A stretch of 8,224 nucleotides of DNA, taken from NCBI GenBank assembly GCA_043739325.1, contig JAYUFK010000374.1:1-8224 (forward strand), given 5' to 3'. Below the pieces are notes generated by a model. It saw only the letters and a program-made list of their open reading frames with translations. It had not been told where the DNA came from and ran no database searches. The stretch is from Roseiarcus sp043739325. GTDB taxonomy: Bacteria; Pseudomonadota; Alphaproteobacteria; Rhizobiales; Beijerinckiaceae. This document shows, one piece after another, positions 6,480 through 8,224 of this stretch (within the stretch, counting starts at the first letter, position 1; each line of letters starts with the position of its first letter). Both the position numbers and the translations under genes were made by a program.

Positions 6480-7115
6480 TTGCGCAACGATCACAAGGTT
6501 GATTTCCGAACCGAAGAGGCAATTAAGGCGCTTGCCGAAAACGCGCGGGCTTTACTCGACCCAAGCGGCCAACCCGCGTTCCGCGTTACCGACTGTATTC
6601 GCAAACTGAAGAAGCAAGAATTGTTCAAGCAAGGCAAATTTGAAATAAAGACATTTCGAAGGAGCGCAGCAGATCCCCCCGCTTATGTGACTTTTGAACC
6701 TATGCGGACGTTATATATCGACGAAGATATTTGGGAAGATGCTGATCAAAATCTCCCCTTGCCCAAATATATCGTAGCGCATGAACTTGGGCATTTGGTA
6801 CTCCATAGTCACTACGCGCAGCCATATTCAGGTATTAAGGACAAGTGGATTCAAAAAGATGAACTGTCGGCCGAATGGCAGGCAGACCGATTTGCAGATT
6901 ATTTTTTGGTGTCGGACGCAGAAGTACAGTTTTGCATAACTCCAAACGCAATTGCGAACCATTGCGGCGTCGAGCGAGATGTTGCTATCAGACGTTTGGG
7001 GAAGAAGTTCAAATACTTTGGTGACTGCTGCGCTGCGTGCGGAAATTTTGCCTTGGTCAGACGGGGTGCCGATTCGAAATGCGACATTTGCGGTAATATG
7101 TCGAAAGTAATGTAA
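6480..7115 (+). CDS. ImmA/IrrE-type zinc metallopeptidase with NrdJ-like four-Cys C-terminal tail
   Basis: A 211-residue protein if begun at the TTG at 6480, which has AAAGG (6468-6472) seven bases upstream, overlapping the nrdJ stop. A GTG at 6474 is too close to that site, and a GTG at 6435 would overlap nrdJ by 35 bases without a ribosome site. The core (about 65-160) carries HELGH (101-105) within YIVAHELGHLVLH, and Glu132 in SAEWQADRFADYFL as third zinc ligand, the ImmA/IrrE pattern. Family members are cytoplasmic peptidases that often cleave a partner repressor in mobile elements or stress responses. The tail (181-205) holds Cys184, 187, 201 and 204 in a C-x2-C...C-x2-C layout resembling the NrdJ C-terminus (14 of 25 identical). 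The start lies 10 bases after the nrdJ stop with no terminator between, so it is probably co-transcribed and possibly translationally coupled. No HTH repressor partner is seen here. GC is lower than in nrdJ, suggesting transfer. Confidence 0.88.
   Translation: MRNDHKVDFRTEEAIKALAENARALLDPSGQPAFRVTDCIRKLKKQELFKQGKFEIKTFRRSAADPPAYVTFEPMRTLYIDEDIWEDADQNLPLPKYIVAHELGHLVLHSHYAQPYSGIKDKWIQKDELSAEWQADRFADYFLVSDAEVQFCITPNAIANHCGVERDVAIRRLGKKFKYFGDCCAACGNFALVRRGADSKCDICGNMSKVM
7020..7094 (+). other. NrdJ-tail-like zinc-ribbon segment of the metallopeptidase
   Basis: This segment encodes peptidase residues 181-205. Read against NrdJ residues 1216-1240 (6374-6448) without gaps, the shared pattern is G-x2-C-x2-C-G-N-F-x2-V-R-x-G-x3-K-C-D-x-C-G. 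The fifth NrdJ cysteine in this span (1233) is Asp here, and the terminal NrdJ Cys1245 has no equivalent. The four retained cysteines could bind zinc. The two copies share the run GTGCGGAAATTT at DNA level but otherwise use different codons, so this is not a recent exact duplication. Confidence 0.75.
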
Positions 7116-7128
7116 ATATGATCGCCTA

Positions 7129-7157
7129 TTGGTTTGTTATTCTGGCGAATTTATTAT
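7129..7157 (+). promoter_or_regulatory. Possible promoter of the 251-residue protein gene
   Basis: TTGGTT (7129-7134) and TATTAT (7152-7157) are separated by 17 bases in the AT-rich gap after the peptidase gene. An overlapping alternative is TTGTTA (7134-7139) with TATAGT (7155-7160) at 15 bases. Either would start transcription about 20-25 bases before the GTG start, so the gene might be expressed separately from nrdJ. Confidence 0.4.
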
Positions 7158-7187
7158 AGTGTAAGCGTACAGTATCGGGAGTATTGA

Positions 7188-7943
7188 GTGGATAGTGCAT
7201 TTGCATTTTTCAAAAACCTCAAGAAACACCCCCAAAGATTCTATATCATACATTATTCGTCGCAATCGTTATATGACGAGCGTGTTGACGGCCTTTCTCC
7301 AAGAATTACTTCGATCGTCGTAATGCAATTTTCGACGCGGCAAACTGTGAGTTTCGCGACCCACGCCGTTGCCGAAGACTTAGGAATCACGAGAGAACAA
7401 GTTCCGGGTCGATACGACGAGATTGAGAAGGCGCTGCTTGAGCGGTTCTATGCTTTTGTCCGCGACCGGCGCGAGAAGTATTGGGTCCATTGGAATATGC
7501 GCAATTTGGTTTTCGGATTCGAACACCTTGAGCATAGGTATCGGGTTTTAACGCATTCTGAACCACCCAACATTCCAATTGAAGTTAGATTGAACCTCAA
7601 TGATTTCCTGAAGGAACGTTTCGGTAGCGGGTTCGCCAAGAATCCTCGAATGCTGAATCTAATGTTGCAGAATGGAGAGCGAGACAAGCGGTTTCTTGAA
7701 GGCGCCCAAGAGGCCGAGGCATTTAGGAATAGAGAATTCATCCGAATGAACAGTTCTACGATCTCAAAGGTTGAGTTCTTTCGCCACGTAATGATCTTGG
7801 CGCAGAAGGGCAAGCTCCGCACAGATGGAAGCGGCCTATTGCTCTGGGTCGATCGACTATTGGAGAGCAGATGGTCTCGAGTATTTGCACTTAGCTCCTC
7901 CGCTATCGGCATCGCCGCAACTATATCCAGAATCTTCTTCTAG
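7188..7943 (+). CDS. Protein of unknown function, possible degenerate DEDD-exonuclease-like fold and C-terminal membrane anchor
   Basis: A 251-residue protein beginning at a GTG with CGGGAG (7176-7181) six bases before it. I cannot name its family. Visible features are an N-terminal strand pattern RFYIIHYSSQSL (17-28), GLSPRITSIVVMQFSTRQTVSF (35-56, by position), a striking KYWVHWNMRNLVFGFEHLEHRY (97-118, by position), an Arg/Asn-rich segment (165-190) with EAEAFRNREFI, and a weakly hydrophobic last 21 residues that could be a tail anchor. The order resembles DEDD exonucleases: motif I followed by GL-x-P...I, then motif II with HN...F...L. However, the acidic residues expected in motif I are not there, so any nuclease activity is doubtful. 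The gene follows the peptidase gene by 72 bases on the same strand and shares its lower GC. It may be the partner or substrate of the peptidase; that is inference. Confidence 0.75.
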   Translation: MDSAFAFFKNLKKHPQRFYIIHYSSQSLYDERVDGLSPRITSIVVMQFSTRQTVSFATHAVAEDLGITREQVPGRYDEIEKALLERFYAFVRDRREKYWVHWNMRNLVFGFEHLEHRYRVLTHSEPPNIPIEVRLNLNDFLKERFGSGFAKNPRMLNLMLQNGERDKRFLEGAQEAEAFRNREFIRMNSSTISKVEFFRHVMILAQKGKLRTDGSGLLLWVDRLLESRWSRVFALSSSAIGIAATISRIFF

Positions 7944-8224
7944 ACGACACACCCGGGGTAAAAAGTACTTAGTTGCGCGCGCCCAATTATCGTAGCATAC
8001 GGTCGGTTTATGGTGGCAGTGCACATAACAGACATTCTCATTGAAATTAGCCTGCACTAAATGCGCCATCGCCTAGAATTCCGTACCTTTGAATGGTGCG
8101 CAAGTTTGTCAAAACAATTACGATAGCAAAGGTCATTGCGATTGGAACGTACAAGTAAATTCTGATGGCAGTCACACTTACAAAAATCGTGCTTGCGGAA
8201 AAGTGGCAGATATTTCGGGTTCTT
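7944..8224. other. AT-rich right flank, no confident gene
   Basis: After the stop at 7943 there is no hairpin with T-tract. The stretch contains an inverted repeat AGTGCA/TGCACT (8018-8023 and 8053-8058) and two imperfect colinear repeats: CAATTA...GGTC at 7984-8004 and 8115-8134, and TGxTGGCAGT at 8011-8030 and 8163-8182. Plus-strand frames are short (16 and 21 codons). An ATG at 8164 opens a frame to the window edge but lacks a ribosome binding site. Confidence 0.45.
8047..8223 (-). CDS. Possible C-terminal end of a membrane protein, truncated by the window edge
   Basis: On the minus strand a frame is open from the right edge to a TAA at 8047-8049 and gives 58 residues. It includes a hydrophobic stretch IYLYVPIAMTFAIVIVLTNL, followed by a short polar tail ending GDGAFSAG, which reads like a last transmembrane helix with a cytoplasmic end. 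A second minus frame is also open to a stop near 8061, but its translation is Cys/Lys/Asn-rich and less protein-like. No start is visible in the window and no family can be named, so this may be chance. Confidence 0.3.
   Translation of the reverse strand, partial: RTRNICHFSASTIFVSVTAIRIYLYVPIAMTFAIVIVLTNLRTIQRYGILGDGAFSAG

Larger units (their letters stand above)
6251..8224. mobile_element. Putative accessory island entering at the 3' end of nrdJ (left part only)
   Basis: From about 6251 codon choice changes from strongly GC-ending to mixed: GGA, CTT, CGA, ACA, GGT, AAT and TGT become common in the last 72 nrdJ codons. The DNA then stays at visibly lower GC to the window end; for example 19 of 60 bases are G or C at 7201-7260, against 44 of 60 at 4681-4740. 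The segment encodes a new nrdJ tail, an ImmA/IrrE-type peptidase and an unknown protein. No integrase, transposase or right-hand boundary is visible, so an island is an inference from composition and gene content. Confidence 0.4.

Noticed and set aside
4361..6487. A 708-codon open frame on the minus strand opposite nrdJ
   Set aside because: It is antisense to a clearly recognised enzyme gene; GC-ending codons of nrdJ suppress stops in that frame. Its translation is rich in Arg, Ala, His and Asp and resembles no family.
7116..7187. Terminator after the peptidase gene
   Set aside because: Only a 5-bp TCGCC/GGCGA stem with a 17-base loop can be formed; the stretch fits a promoter better.
7857..8069. 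A 70-codon minus-strand frame at the end of the unknown protein gene
   Set aside because: It overlaps the better-supported plus gene, lacks a ribosome binding site I can see, and has an unlikely composition.
1..8224. CRISPR array, tRNA or rRNA genes
   Set aside because: I saw no regularly spaced direct repeats, no cloverleaf-like segment and no rRNA-like sequence on either strand.

Overview
The window looks like a high-GC alphaproteobacterial chromosome, probably Hyphomicrobiales and perhaps near Methylocystis/Methylosinus. The evidence is the GC-rich codon use together with a DUF2155 protein, an NDUFA12-type complex I protein and a long B12-dependent ribonucleotide reductase. The genus is a guess; no rRNA or species marker is present.

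Layout. Positions 1-175 hold no gene I can support. A transglutaminase-like protein (176-1009, +) follows; the catalytic Cys position reads Ala. It converges on two minus-strand housekeeping genes: a secreted DUF2155 protein (1022-1660) and an NDUFA12-family protein (1773-2183). A 545-base divergent region (2184-2728) carries two NrdR boxes spaced exactly 31 bp apart, a good sigma-70 promoter overlapping the second box, and a leader of about 245 bases with two small hairpins. It drives nrdJ (2729-6469, +), a complete adenosylcobalamin-dependent ribonucleotide reductase of 1246 residues.

The character of the DNA changes inside the 3' end of nrdJ, around 6251. Codon use moves from strongly GC-ending to mixed, an in-frame 9-bp perfect inverted repeat lies at 6263-6285, and the rest of the window stays at clearly lower GC. 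Two accessory genes follow: an ImmA/IrrE-type zinc metallopeptidase (6480-7115) that starts 10 bases after the nrdJ stop, and a 251-residue protein of unknown function (7188-7943) with a possible C-terminal membrane anchor and its own likely promoter. The last 281 bases (7944-8224) are AT-rich, with weak repeats and perhaps the 3' end of a minus-strand membrane-protein gene.

The most striking observation is that the metallopeptidase ends in a four-cysteine tail that aligns without gaps with the C-terminal redox/zinc tail of NrdJ next to it (14 of 25 positions identical, all four paired cysteines kept). With the composition break inside nrdJ and the tight nrdJ-peptidase junction, this suggests an accessory element that entered the 3' end of nrdJ, supplied a replacement NrdJ tail, and encodes a peptidase with an NrdJ-like tail. 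The similarity and composition change are visible in the sequence; the integration history and function are inference.
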